NCBI GenBank assembly: GCA_048267965.1
Contig: JBLWWK010000014.1
Span: 9,954-73,953 of the forward strand
DNA: 64,000 nucleotides
Direction of reading: 5' to 3'
From: GCA-2705995 sp048267965
GTDB lineage: Bacteria; Bacteroidota; Bacteroidia; Flavobacteriales_G; Salibacteraceae
Of the stretch, positions 1 to 8,022 are shown piece by piece. Under the pieces are notes generated by a model. That model saw only the letters and a program-made list of their open reading frames with translations, had not been told where the DNA came from and made no database searches. Position 1 is the first letter of the stretch; each line of letters starts with the position of its first letter. Both the position numbers and the translations under genes were made by a program.

Positions 1-1
1 A

Positions 2-274
2 ATGATTACCTCTAAAGGCTATGGCGAAGCCAAAGGCGAGCGCATTAACACATCAGATTTAAGAAGATTTATAGAGAAAGTAGATGCCCAATCTGCCCTT
101 AAGTACGAAATTATACCCGAAGAGCTTTTAGGCATTACCAATGAGTTTTGGTTAAGCTACTATATCGATCGCACTATTTATGATAAAAAATATATCTTCT
201 TACCTGATTCTCTGATAGATGAAAATTTAGTGAGCCTACCCGTTTTAGACCAAAAAGGAGTGCTCATCGAATAA
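2..274 (+). CDS. C-terminal part of an unidentified protein (partial)
   Basis: Open frame entering from the left edge and ending in TAA 12 bp before the next gene. The first ATG in the window is at base 2, but the gene may well begin upstream, so this is treated as the last 90 residues. The sequence is mixed charged/hydrophobic with no membrane segment. The opening GYGEAKGE stretch resembles the loop seen in OmpA-like domains, but the rest does not fit and I do not assign a family. Close spacing suggests co-transcription with the exonuclease that follows. Confidence 0.55.
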   Translation: MITSKGYGEAKGERINTSDLRRFIEKVDAQSALKYEIIPEELLGITNEFWLSYYIDRTIYDKKYIFLPDSLIDENLVSLPVLDQKGVLIE

Positions 275-286
275 ACACACCGCCCC

Positions 287-1012
287 ATGCTTGAGAAAAT
301 TCCACTTGAAAACATCTTGTTTTTAGACATAGAAACAGTGCCCCAATTTGCCCATTACGAGCAGGTTCCAGAGCGTTTTAAACCTCTGTGGGAACGCAAA
401 GCCAACTTCTTAAAAAAAGAAGAAAACGATACACCAGAAACGTTGTACAACAAAGCCGGAATTTACGCTGAGTTTGGCAAAATTGTGTGTATTTCAGTGG
501 GGTTTGTTCGCACTACCATTACGGGCAAACAGCTAAGGCTAAAATCTTTTTATCACCACGATGAAGAAATACTTCTCAAAAAATTTAAAGCCTTACTCGA
601 TAGTCATTATCATTCTCAATACCACTTACTGTGCGGTCACAATGCCAAAGAATTTGATTTTCCATACATCGCTCGTAGAATGTTAATTAACGGAATTCAG
701 CTTCCACACATACTCGATATTGCGGGCAGAAAACCGTGGCAAATTCCGCATTTAGACACACTAGAACTCTGGAAATTTGGCGATTATAAAAACTATACTT
801 CTCTCAATTTATTAGCCGCAGTTTTCGATATCCCTACTCCAAAAGACGATATTGATGGTAGCATGGTAGGAACCGTATATCACCAAGAAAACAATCTTCA
901 CCGCATTAAAACCTACTGCGAAAAAGACGTAGTTACCGTTGTACAGCTCTTTTTAAAATACCGATGCGAAGCGTTAATCGAAGAAGCCGAAATTACCATT
1001 AGCGATGATTAA
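287..1012 (+). CDS. Predicted 3'-5' exonuclease, PolB-exonuclease-like
   Basis: 241-residue soluble protein of the DnaQ-like/DEDD fold related to the exonuclease domain of family B DNA polymerases (DNA_pol_B_exo2 type). Visible motifs: ExoI FLDIETVPQ near residues 12-20 (Asp and Glu metal ligands), ExoII GHNAKEFDFPYIARR near 117-131, and ExoIII YCEKDVVTVVQLFLKYR near 211-227. It has no polymerase domain, as is usual for this stand-alone bacterial family. Expected activity is metal-dependent 3'-5' trimming of DNA; the physiological substrate is unknown. It contains one exact GGTAGGAACC motif at 865-874, reading Val-Gly-Thr. Confidence 0.85.
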   Translation: MLEKIPLENILFLDIETVPQFAHYEQVPERFKPLWERKANFLKKEENDTPETLYNKAGIYAEFGKIVCISVGFVRTTITGKQLRLKSFYHHDEEILLKKFKALLDSHYHSQYHLLCGHNAKEFDFPYIARRMLINGIQLPHILDIAGRKPWQIPHLDTLELWKFGDYKNYTSLNLLAAVFDIPTPKDDIDGSMVGTVYHQENNLHRIKTYCEKDVVTVVQLFLKYRCEALIEEAEITISDD

Positions 1013-1014
1013 CC

Positions 1015-2382
1015 TTAGCGGTTTTCGCCTCTCTTGGCGGCATCGTAATCCGGAGATTCAATCAAATCGATGTAATTCTTAGGATATTTCGTGCTAAAAA
1101 GTATGGCTTTATAGGCGTCTGCCGTCATGCTATCGTAGTGCAAAACACCTTTTCTATACTGAAAGGTTTGCAACTGGTTCCAACCAATTAATACCATTGC
1201 AACGGTAAGAACCGCCCAACGTGCACATTTAGATTTTTGAGCAAACGAGGTGTGAAACAACGCTGCCAAAGGGAAAGCCAATAATGCGTAAATATCAATC
1301 ATTGCGCGCATTCCGAAAGAACCGCCATACCACCAGCACCACCAACTAAACGCTACAAATGTGTAGGCCACCACTACCAATGCAATAGGCAAAGCCAACT
1401 TCTTTTGATTTTTTGATAGAGAAATAAATCCGAAAAAGGCTAAAAACATGAGCGGAGTGTAAATCAACCACCCTTTACGAAAACTGAACAATCCCTTTAA
1501 AATCGCAGGATCTGTGAAGAAAAAACCTTCATCGTTGTACGAGTAATAAATCCAATCTCCCGTAGCGTATTTCCAGTAGAGTAATTGAGGCAAAATACCT
1601 ATTACACCGCCCACAAAAACCGCTAGCCAATGGCCAAAAGTTTTGGTCGATTTATCTTCTTTATCTAGCCACCAATAAACCGCTGGAAATAACGAAACAA
1701 TAGCGTTAATGGGGCGCACAATTGCCAATAAACCCATTATGGTTCCTACCCAAAAAGAGCGACTAAACGAGAATTTATCTTGTTTTTTAGTTACTAAAAA
1801 AGCCAGCAACGAAATAAGAAACACACTGTAGTTGTGGCTCATGGCTCCTTCTACAACTATGTAGAAAAACAAATTGGTTCCTACATAGAGGCTAAAAATA
1901 GTAAGCGCAACCGCTTGGTCTGAAAAAAAACGAAGCAAGGTTTTTCGCATCAAAAGCATGCCCAATAAAGCGTAAAAAACCGATGAAAGCGCTAAGCCTT
2001 TTTGATAGGGAATAGAGTAGCCAGAAGCTTTGTAATCTGTGAGCAAAGCATAGGCATGGCTCAGCAGAAAAAACGGAGAGTATAAAATGGATAATCCACC
2101 CGACATTTTCTGAACGGGTTCTCCTTCTTGGGTAGTCATGGCCCACGTATTGGCTACCATTATAGAATCGGCTCCTTCGGCAAACTTATAATCGAAAGAA
2201 AGGTCTTGGTAAATAAAAACCGCAGGTAAATACGAGTAGTACGATTGAATATCGTGAATTACTACGCTGTGATTATTCCAACGAGAAAGGTTAAAAGTGG
2301 TGAAAAGCAAAATAGCCATTGAAAGTAAAATGGCCCATTTTGATCTGTACAGAATGGGTTTACTTTCTGGGGCTTGTTGCAT
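1015..2382 (-). CDS. Multi-pass membrane protein, glycosyltransferase/mannosyltransferase-like
   Basis: 455 residues with about ten hydrophobic segments, short basic N-terminus and short hydrophilic C-terminus, resembling GT-C-type integral membrane glycosyltransferases that use lipid-linked sugars; no catalytic residue can be named with certainty. It overlaps the end of the upstream GT2 gene by 23 bp, so the two are probably translated together and act in one lipid-linked glycan pathway. Shared segments (YFSDQ/FFSDQ followed by a FLFFVGTN-like helix, FRKGWLIYTPL, WWYGGSFGMRAMID) show it is a paralogue of the protein at 61770-63596. Two GGTTCCTAC motifs (1741, 1876) fall at Val-Gly-Thr codons. 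Confidence 0.7.
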   Translation of the reverse strand: MQQAPESKPILYRSKWAILLSMAILLFTTFNLSRWNNHSVVIHDIQSYYSYLPAVFIYQDLSFDYKFAEGADSIMVANTWAMTTQEGEPVQKMSGGLSILYSPFFLLSHAYALLTDYKASGYSIPYQKGLALSSVFYALLGMLLMRKTLLRFFSDQAVALTIFSLYVGTNLFFYIVVEGAMSHNYSVFLISLLAFLVTKKQDKFSFSRSFWVGTIMGLLAIVRPINAIVSLFPAVYWWLDKEDKSTKTFGHWLAVFVGGVIGILPQLLYWKYATGDWIYYSYNDEGFFFTDPAILKGLFSFRKGWLIYTPLMFLAFFGFISLSKNQKKLALPIALVVVAYTFVAFSWWCWWYGGSFGMRAMIDIYALLAFPLAALFHTSFAQKSKCARWAVLTVAMVLIGWNQLQTFQYRKGVLHYDSMTADAYKAILFSTKYPKNYIDLIESPDYDAAKRGENR

Positions 2383-3118
2383 TTTTCTTGTACACGTTAG
2401 TGCTAAATAGGTTGTATTTTAAGATGCAATAAATAGCTCTAAATCCGTCTTTCCAGCCAATTTTCTTGCCTTCTGCGTAGGTTCTTCCGTAATAAGAAAT
2501 ACCTACTTCGTAAATTCTAACCTCCGGAACACGAGAAATTTTTGCGGTTACTTCGGGCTCAAAGCCAAAGCGGTTTTCACGTAAATCAATTTGCTTAATT
2601 AAATCGCTCTTAAACATCTTGTAACACGTTTCCATGTCGGTAAGGTTTAAGTTCGTAAACATGTTGCTTAAAAAGGTAAGAAACGCATTACCAATCGAGT
2701 GCCAGAAAAACAATATTCGATGCGGTTCGCCACCCATAAATCGAGAACCGTAAACAACATCTGCCATACCGTTTAAGATAGGCTTGAGTAAAACATTGTA
2801 CTCTTCAGGATCGTATTCTAAATCTGCATCTTGTACAACGCAGTAATCTCCAGTAGCTTCATTTATTGCACGGTGTATAGCCGCCCCTTTTCCCATGTTT
2901 TTAGGTTGAGAAAAATATTGAATATTTAAATCTGGATTTTGCGCTTGATACGATTTTACCGCCTCTTCTGTTGAATCGGTAGAAGCATCGTTAACAATAA
3001 CTACTTCTTTTTCAATGTTTCCGAGCAATTTTACCGCTTTCACTTTGTTGAGAATTAAGTGAATGGTTTTGCTTTCGTTATAAGCCGGAATAAGTATACT
3101 TAGCTTGTTAATCTGCAT
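2360..3118 (-). CDS. Family 2 glycosyltransferase, dolichyl-phosphate-mannose synthase-like
   Basis: 252 residues from the ATG at 3118. An in-frame ATG exists at 3232, but the extra 38 residues are basic and unlike the family, whereas MQINKLSILIPAYNESKTI is the canonical GT2 start. GT-A motifs are present: IPAYNE, VVIVNDASTDST (UDP/GDP-sugar binding), DYCVVQDADLEYDPEEY with the DAD metal site, and a downstream EPEVTAKISR block typical of DPM1-like enzymes. No C-terminal membrane anchors, as in soluble DPM1-type proteins. It likely loads a sugar on polyprenyl phosphate for the membrane enzyme encoded immediately downstream. Confidence 0.85.
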   Translation of the reverse strand: MQINKLSILIPAYNESKTIHLILNKVKAVKLLGNIEKEVVIVNDASTDSTEEAVKSYQAQNPDLNIQYFSQPKNMGKGAAIHRAINEATGDYCVVQDADLEYDPEEYNVLLKPILNGMADVVYGSRFMGGEPHRILFFWHSIGNAFLTFLSNMFTNLNLTDMETCYKMFKSDLIKQIDLRENRFGFEPEVTAKISRVPEVRIYEVGISYYGRTYAEGKKIGWKDGFRAIYCILKYNLFSTNVYKKNATSPRK

Positions 3119-3342
3119 TGTTGTATTTAAAGCCTTCAAATATAGACTTCTGATTCTGATTGTTCGGGCAATTTTTAATGGTTGCTTAACGAAAAGACGC
3201 AACATCTGTTGCTGAAAACAAGAACTATTCATTCTTCTGCTTGTTTCTATGGGGAAAACAGACTAAAAATTGTTCATTTTCTTTCTCGTTATTTCAAAAA
3301 ATTCAATCGGAGAAAACGAACCAAATCAATAATTTAACAAGA

Positions 3343-4035
3343 ATGAAAAACTATATAGTTGTAGGCGGCAGTTCGGGTATTGGCTGGGCCATTACGCAAC
3401 AATTGCACCAACAGGGAAACCACGTAACCGTAATGTCTAGAACGGCTCCACCTCAAGATTTGGGACCCAACGTGTCTCACGTTGTTACCGATGTTACTAA
3501 GCAAGTAAGTCACGATGATTTACCAGAAGAAGTACACGGATTGGTGTATTGCCCAGGAACCATCGAGTTAAAACCGTTTCATCGGTTAACGCCAGATAGT
3601 TTTCAGAGAGATTGGGATATTAATGTAATGGGAGCCGTAAAAATTATTCAAAGCGCACTAAAATCTTTGAAAAAAGGGAAAGCGAGTATTGTGCTATTCT
3701 CAACAGTGGCGGCCCAGCAGGGCATGCCTTTTCACTCTTCTATCGCTACTTCTAAAGCGGCCCTAGAAGGGTTAGGAAAATCGCTAGCTGCCGAATATGC
3801 GCCTACTTTACGTTGCAATGTGATTGCTCCGTCACTCACCGATACTCCACTCGCTGAGAAGCTCTTAAGCACCGAACAAAAAAGAACGGCTGCCGCAGAG
3901 AGACATCCGCTTAAAAAGGTGGCTAGACCAGAAGAAATTGCCAGCTTAGCGGCCTATTTACTTTCTGATCAAAGTGCTTTTATTACCGGTCAGGTTATGG
4001 GTGCTGATGGTGGCCTAGGAAATATTAAATTGTAG
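3343..4035 (+). CDS. Short-chain dehydrogenase/reductase (CsgA-like SDR)
   Basis: 230 residues from the ATG at 3343; an upstream in-frame ATG at 3241 would add a 34-residue extension rich in Phe, Ser and Lys that does not belong to the fold. Rossmann motif GGSSGIG at residues 8-14 and an active-site segment near STVAAQQGMPFHSSIATSKAALEG. The Ser is present and the Tyr of the usual YxxxK appears replaced (SIATSK), so classical dehydrogenase activity is uncertain. C-terminal GQVMGADGG is typical. First gene of a three-gene operon with a flavin reductase and photolyase; CsgA-like SDRs next to photolyases recur in LitR/CarH light regulons of other bacteria, which suggests a light-stress role. Confidence 0.85.
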   Translation: MKNYIVVGGSSGIGWAITQQLHQQGNHVTVMSRTAPPQDLGPNVSHVVTDVTKQVSHDDLPEEVHGLVYCPGTIELKPFHRLTPDSFQRDWDINVMGAVKIIQSALKSLKKGKASIVLFSTVAAQQGMPFHSSIATSKAALEGLGKSLAAEYAPTLRCNVIAPSLTDTPLAEKLLSTEQKRTAAAERHPLKKVARPEEIASLAAYLLSDQSAFITGQVMGADGGLGNIKL

Positions 4036-4036
4036 C

Positions 4037-4690
4037 ATGACCGAAAAACGAATAAACGCTGCAGATTTACAGCAACTGCCTTCTCGCTACCGAGCCAATT
4101 TGTGCAACTCTCTACCGGGTTTTAAAAGCCTTGTTTTGGTAGGAACCCGATCTAGCGCTGAAGTAAATAACTTAGCTCCTTTTTCACAAGTAATTCACAT
4201 TGGATCTAACCCATCGTTGATGGCCATTTTGTTTAGACCGCACACGGTAAGAAGAGATACACTCGAAAATATATTGAGTGAAAAGCAGTTTACCATCAAT
4301 CATGTTCAAGCCAGTTTTTACGAAAAAGCCCACCAAAGTGCAGCCAAATACGAAGCGCATCAATCAGAATTTGAAACCGTAGGACTTACACCTGAGTTTA
4401 CCGAAGCGGTCACTGCTCCTTACGTTCAAGAATCTTCCATCAAAATTGGGTTAGAATGGGTCGAAACCATGGAAATTGCCCTAAACAACACCCTCTTGGT
4501 AATTGGTAAAGCAGTAGAAATTCGTGTTCCTACCGAAATAATAAAAGAAGATGGTTACCTCGATATTGAAGCTGCTAATACCATAACATCTAGCAATTTA
4601 GACGCATACCATACTACCCAAAAAATTGATCGATTAAAGTATCCACAACCCGACCAACCGCCAACCAGCTTGCCTAAAAACCTTTTCTAA
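4037..4690 (+). CDS. Flavin reductase-like FMN-binding split-barrel protein
   Basis: 217 residues, starting 1 bp after the SDR stop and ending 3 bp before photolyase, so translationally coupled in the middle of the operon. The N-terminal half has the flavin-binding split-barrel pattern (KSLVLVGTRSSAEVNNLAPFSQVIHIGSNPSLMAILFRP), matching NAD(P)H:flavin reductases of the DIM6/NTAB group. It could supply reduced flavin to a partner; the photolyase downstream carries FAD that must be reduced, which makes a functional link attractive but unproved. It contains an exact GGTAGGAACC at 4138-4147 and a near match at 4526-4534. Confidence 0.8.
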   Translation: MTEKRINAADLQQLPSRYRANLCNSLPGFKSLVLVGTRSSAEVNNLAPFSQVIHIGSNPSLMAILFRPHTVRRDTLENILSEKQFTINHVQASFYEKAHQSAAKYEAHQSEFETVGLTPEFTEAVTAPYVQESSIKIGLEWVETMEIALNNTLLVIGKAVEIRVPTEIIKEDGYLDIEAANTITSSNLDAYHTTQKIDRLKYPQPDQPPTSLPKNLF

Positions 4691-4693
4691 ACC

Positions 4694-6001
4694 ATGAGTA
4701 AACAACGAGTTACCCTTTTGTGGCATCGCAGAGATTTGCGCCTAAACGATAATGCTGCTGCTTATCATGCGCTTAAAAACCACCAAAATGTTTTGCCCAT
4801 CTTTATTTTCGATTCTACTATTTTAGACTTGTTAGAAGATAAAGAAGACCGAAGAGTCACTTTTATTCATCAATACCTAGAAAAGCTGCATAATCAGCTA
4901 AAAGAATTAGGCTCTTCGATTAAAGTATTGCACGATACTCCACAAGCGGCTTTCGAAAAATTACTCGAAGAGTTTGAAGTCGAAGCGGTTTATACCAACC
5001 GAGATTATGAGCCAGCAGCGGTAAAAAGAGACCAAAAGATCGAAAAGTGGCTTTCTGATCAAAAGGTGCCTTTTCACACCTACAAAGACCAATGTATTTT
5101 CGAGAAAGACGAAATCACCAAAAAAGATGGTGGCGCTTACTCTGTATACACTCCGTATTCTAAGCAATGGAAAGAGCGCATTAACGAGTTTTACTTAAAA
5201 CCGTACCCCAACAAAAAGTATTTCGATAATTATTGGTCGTGCTCTCCCCTCGATTTACCCACCTTAGAAGAGCTTGGTTTTGTGGCCAAAACCGACCATC
5301 TACCATCGATAGAAATTAACGAAGAAACCCTAAAGCAATACCACGAAAAGCGAGATATACCTTCAGTTAAAGGCACTACCCGCATTAGTATGCATTTGCG
5401 TTTTGGTACGGTGAGTATTCGTCAACTTGCCCAATTGGGTTTGCAACACAACGAAAAGTGGCTTAACGAGTTAATTTGGCGAGATTTCTACATGATGATT
5501 TTACATTTTCATCCGCAAGTAGTAACCGAAGCATTTAAGCCTAAATATGATCGAATTCAGTGGCGAAACAACGAAGAAGAGTTTGAAAAATGGTGCCAAG
5601 GTGAAACTGGGTATCCTATTGTAGATGCGGGTATGCGAGAGTTGAACCAAACGGGTTTTATGCACAACCGCGTGCGGATGATTACCGCTAGTTTCTTAGT
5701 AAAACACTTGCTCATCGATTGGCGATGGGGAGAAGCCTATTTTGCTAAAAAACTCAATGATTTCGAACTCTCATCGAACAATGGCGGTTGGCAGTGGGCG
5801 GCCGGTTCTGGTTGTGATGCAGCACCGTATTTCAGAGTGTTTAATCCAGAGTTGCAAACCAAGAAGTTCGATTCAGATTTAAAATACATTCGAAAATGGG
5901 TTCCTGAATTTCAAGAATTAGCCTATCAGCAAAAGAGAATTGTAGACCACAAATTTGCTAGAGAGCGCGTGTTAAAGGCTTACAAAGAAGCACTTGACTA
6001 A
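4694..6001 (+). CDS. phrB: Deoxyribodipyrimidine photolyase
   Basis: 435-residue cytochrome/photolyase-family protein. The N-terminal alpha/beta antenna domain (TLLWHRRDLRLNDNAAA, residues 5-20) is followed by the helical FAD domain with the hallmark segments ELIWRDFYMMILHFHP, GYPIVDAGMRELNQTGFMHNRVRM and SSNNGGWQWAAGSGCDAAPYFRVFNP, then KYIRKWVPE. This organisation is that of class I CPD photolyases, which split UV-made pyrimidine dimers with blue light; a cryptochrome role cannot be excluded. Last gene of the SDR-flavin reductase-photolyase operon. Only a weak hairpin follows. Confidence 0.93.
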   Translation: MSKQRVTLLWHRRDLRLNDNAAAYHALKNHQNVLPIFIFDSTILDLLEDKEDRRVTFIHQYLEKLHNQLKELGSSIKVLHDTPQAAFEKLLEEFEVEAVYTNRDYEPAAVKRDQKIEKWLSDQKVPFHTYKDQCIFEKDEITKKDGGAYSVYTPYSKQWKERINEFYLKPYPNKKYFDNYWSCSPLDLPTLEELGFVAKTDHLPSIEINEETLKQYHEKRDIPSVKGTTRISMHLRFGTVSIRQLAQLGLQHNEKWLNELIWRDFYMMILHFHPQVVTEAFKPKYDRIQWRNNEEEFEKWCQGETGYPIVDAGMRELNQTGFMHNRVRMITASFLVKHLLIDWRWGEAYFAKKLNDFELSSNNGGWQWAAGSGCDAAPYFRVFNPELQTKKFDSDLKYIRKWVPEFQELAYQQKRIVDHKFARERVLKAYKEALD

Positions 6002-6061
6002 AAACGAAGATTCTCATCTTTTTAAGAATTTGTAAAATCGAACCCACTAAGAAATCTTAGG

Positions 6062-6091
6062 TTGTAACATCTCTAAAAGGTTGTAATTTTG
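6062..6091 (+). promoter_or_regulatory. Promoter of the SulP gene
   Basis: TTG at 6062-6064, a 19-nt spacer, then TAATTTTG at 6084-6091, which fits the Bacteroidota sigma-A consensus (TTG, 17-23 nt, TAnnTTTG). A short perfect dyad CTAAGA-AA-TCTTAG lies just upstream at 6047-6060 and could be an operator. Start codon at 6127 gives a leader of about 30 nt. Confidence 0.7.
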
Positions 6092-6126
6092 CGCGCTTAT
6101 TTTTCAACACGCTCAATTACAATATT

Positions 6127-7749
6127 TTGAAGATTAAATTCATCGAGAAGAGAAAAGGAACCATCAAAGACGATGTGTTTTCAGGTTTAACAGTGGCACT
6201 TGCATTGGTTCCAGAAGCGGTTGCTTTTGCCTTTGTAGCTGGCGTATCGCCCATTATTGGTTTATACGGTGCTTTTATGATGGGTTTAATCACATCGCTT
6301 TTTGGTGGTAGACCCGGTATGATTTCTGGCGCAACAGGCGCTATGGCCGTAGTAATGGTGAGCTTAGTGGCAGAAGGCAATCTCATGGGCGAACCAGCCG
6401 ATAACATGGGACTTCAATACCTTTTTGCTACGCTACTTTTAACCGGAACTTTGCAGATTTTAGCAGGCGTTTTTAAGCTTGGTAAATTTATTAGAATGGT
6501 TCCTGCACCCGTAATGATGGGCTTTGTAAACGGTTTAGCCATCGTAATTTTTATGTCGCAATTGGGCATGTTTAAAACAGGTGAAGAATGGTTAGAAGGA
6601 ACCGAACTCTACACCATGTTGGGCTTAGTAGGCTTAACAATGCTCATTATGTTTGGTCTTCCAAAATTGAGCAAATCAATTCCGGCAGCGCTGGTCGCCA
6701 TTTTAGTAGTAAGTGGTATTGTAATTTTTGGAGGAGTAGAAACAGCCACCGTTGCATCGTTTATTCAAGATCGAGGCGGTTCGGGTATTGCAGCTGGCTT
6801 ACCCTCTTTTAACGTTCCTATGATTCCGCTAAACTTAGATACTTTAATTTTCATTTTTCCGTATGCAGCTATTTTAGCGGCCATTGGTTTAATAGAATCG
6901 TTAATGACCCTCAACTTAATTGACGAATTAACCGAAACCCGCGGAAACAGTAACCGAGAGTGTATGGCTCAAGGAGCAGCCAATTTCATCAATGGTTTAT
7001 TTGGTGGTATGGGCGGTTGCGCCATGATTGGCCAAAGTATTATCAACATTAAATCTGGCGGTAGAGATCGTTTATCAGGTATTGTTGCCGCTCTGGCTTT
7101 GCTCATGTTTATTCTGTTTGGTGCAACGTACATAGAAATGATTCCGATTGCGGCACTTGTGGGCGTAATGTTTATGGTAGTAATAGGCACCTTCGCTTGG
7201 AATACCTTTAAGATTGTGAACAAAGTGCCACGCCACGATTTTATTGTAATTCTGCTGGTAACCATCGTTACCGTTTTCTTCGATTTGGCCATTGCCGTGT
7301 TGGCGGGTGTAGTGGTTTCTGCATTGGTGTTTGCATGGGAAAACGCTTTACGCATCCGTGCGCGCAAATTCGTAGACGAAAAAGGCATAAAACATTACGA
7401 AATTTACGGTCCGCTGTTTTTTGGTTCAACCACTCTTTTTCTTTCAAAATTTGATGTTGCCAACGATCCTGAAGAGGTAATTATCAACTTCGAAGAATCT
7501 AGAATTGCCGATCAGTCTGCCATTGAAGCCATCAACAAGATTGCAGAGAAATACGAAAAAGCAGGTAAAACCATTCACTTGCGCCACTTAAGCCAAGATT
7601 GTATTCACCTTATTAAACGGGCCGATCAAATTTGTGATGTTAACGTTTTAGAAGATCCAGATTATTTTGTGGCCATCGACCATTACCACCAAGTAGTAAA
7701 ACCGGCACAAGAAGAAGCTAAGCGCAACAAAAAAGGTCTTTTTGCCTAA
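6127..7749 (+). CDS. SulP family inorganic anion transporter with STAS domain
   Basis: 540 residues. The start is a TTG at 6127, chosen because the good promoter lies 36 bp upstream and the product begins correctly with a short basic tail. About twelve membrane segments follow, with the SulP signature (DVFSGLTVALALVPEAVAFAFVAGVSPIIGLYGAFMMGLITSLFGG, ISGATGAMAVVM), then a C-terminal STAS domain from roughly residue 420 (YEIYGPLFFGSTTLFLSKF, VIINFEESRIADQSAIEAI). Family members carry sulfate, bicarbonate or other anions across the inner membrane; the substrate cannot be told from sequence. Single-gene unit ended by an unusual inverted-motif hairpin. Confidence 0.9.
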   Translation: MKIKFIEKRKGTIKDDVFSGLTVALALVPEAVAFAFVAGVSPIIGLYGAFMMGLITSLFGGRPGMISGATGAMAVVMVSLVAEGNLMGEPADNMGLQYLFATLLLTGTLQILAGVFKLGKFIRMVPAPVMMGFVNGLAIVIFMSQLGMFKTGEEWLEGTELYTMLGLVGLTMLIMFGLPKLSKSIPAALVAILVVSGIVIFGGVETATVASFIQDRGGSGIAAGLPSFNVPMIPLNLDTLIFIFPYAAILAAIGLIESLMTLNLIDELTETRGNSNRECMAQGAANFINGLFGGMGGCAMIGQSIINIKSGGRDRLSGIVAALALLMFILFGATYIEMIPIAALVGVMFMVVIGTFAWNTFKIVNKVPRHDFIVILLVTIVTVFFDLAIAVLAGVVVSALVFAWENALRIRARKFVDEKGIKHYEIYGPLFFGSTTLFLSKFDVANDPEEVIINFEESRIADQSAIEAINKIAEKYEKAGKTIHLRHLSQDCIHLIKRADQICDVNVLEDPDYFVAIDHYHQVVKPAQEEAKRNKKGLFA

Positions 7750-8022
7750 TGATTGTTTCAGTAGAAAAACACATTCCTCGTTAACGTATAATTTACAATA
7801 CAGTCAAAATTGGGTTCCTACCGAGTGTTTTTTACGTAAAATTTACATTTCGGTAGGAACTCGTTTTTCCATTCTAACCTATGTTAACTTTTAGTTGATT
7901 GATTTTCAAAAGGTTTTAGAGCTAGTATTATGCTTTTTTTAACTAGCTAAGCCTTACCTTCTTCTAACATCTACATAAAATTAAGAGGCTTCATTTGCGG
8001 CTTAAATCAATAAACCAAAACA
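7750..8022. other. Intergenic region between sulP and the PhoX-like gene
   Basis: 273 bp. Holds the inverted-motif hairpin at 7814-7860 and presumably the promoter of the secreted phosphatase; a TTCATTTG resembling the TAnnTTTG box lies near 7990, with the start codon at 8023. Nothing else recognised. Confidence 0.6.
7814..7860 (+). terminator. Hairpin built from two inverted copies of the GGTAGGAACC motif
   Basis: GTTCCTACCGA at 7814-7824 and its exact complement TCGGTAGGAAC at 7850-7860 form an 11-bp stem around a 25-nt T/A-rich loop; the sequence then runs into TCGTTTTTCC. It lies 64 bp after the SulP stop, so it could serve as its terminator. The arms are the dispersed decamer discussed elsewhere. 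Confidence 0.6.

Noticed and set aside
6969..7388. 139-codon minus-strand frame
   Set aside because: Shadow of the SulP gene on the opposite strand; composition follows the antisense of hydrophobic codons.
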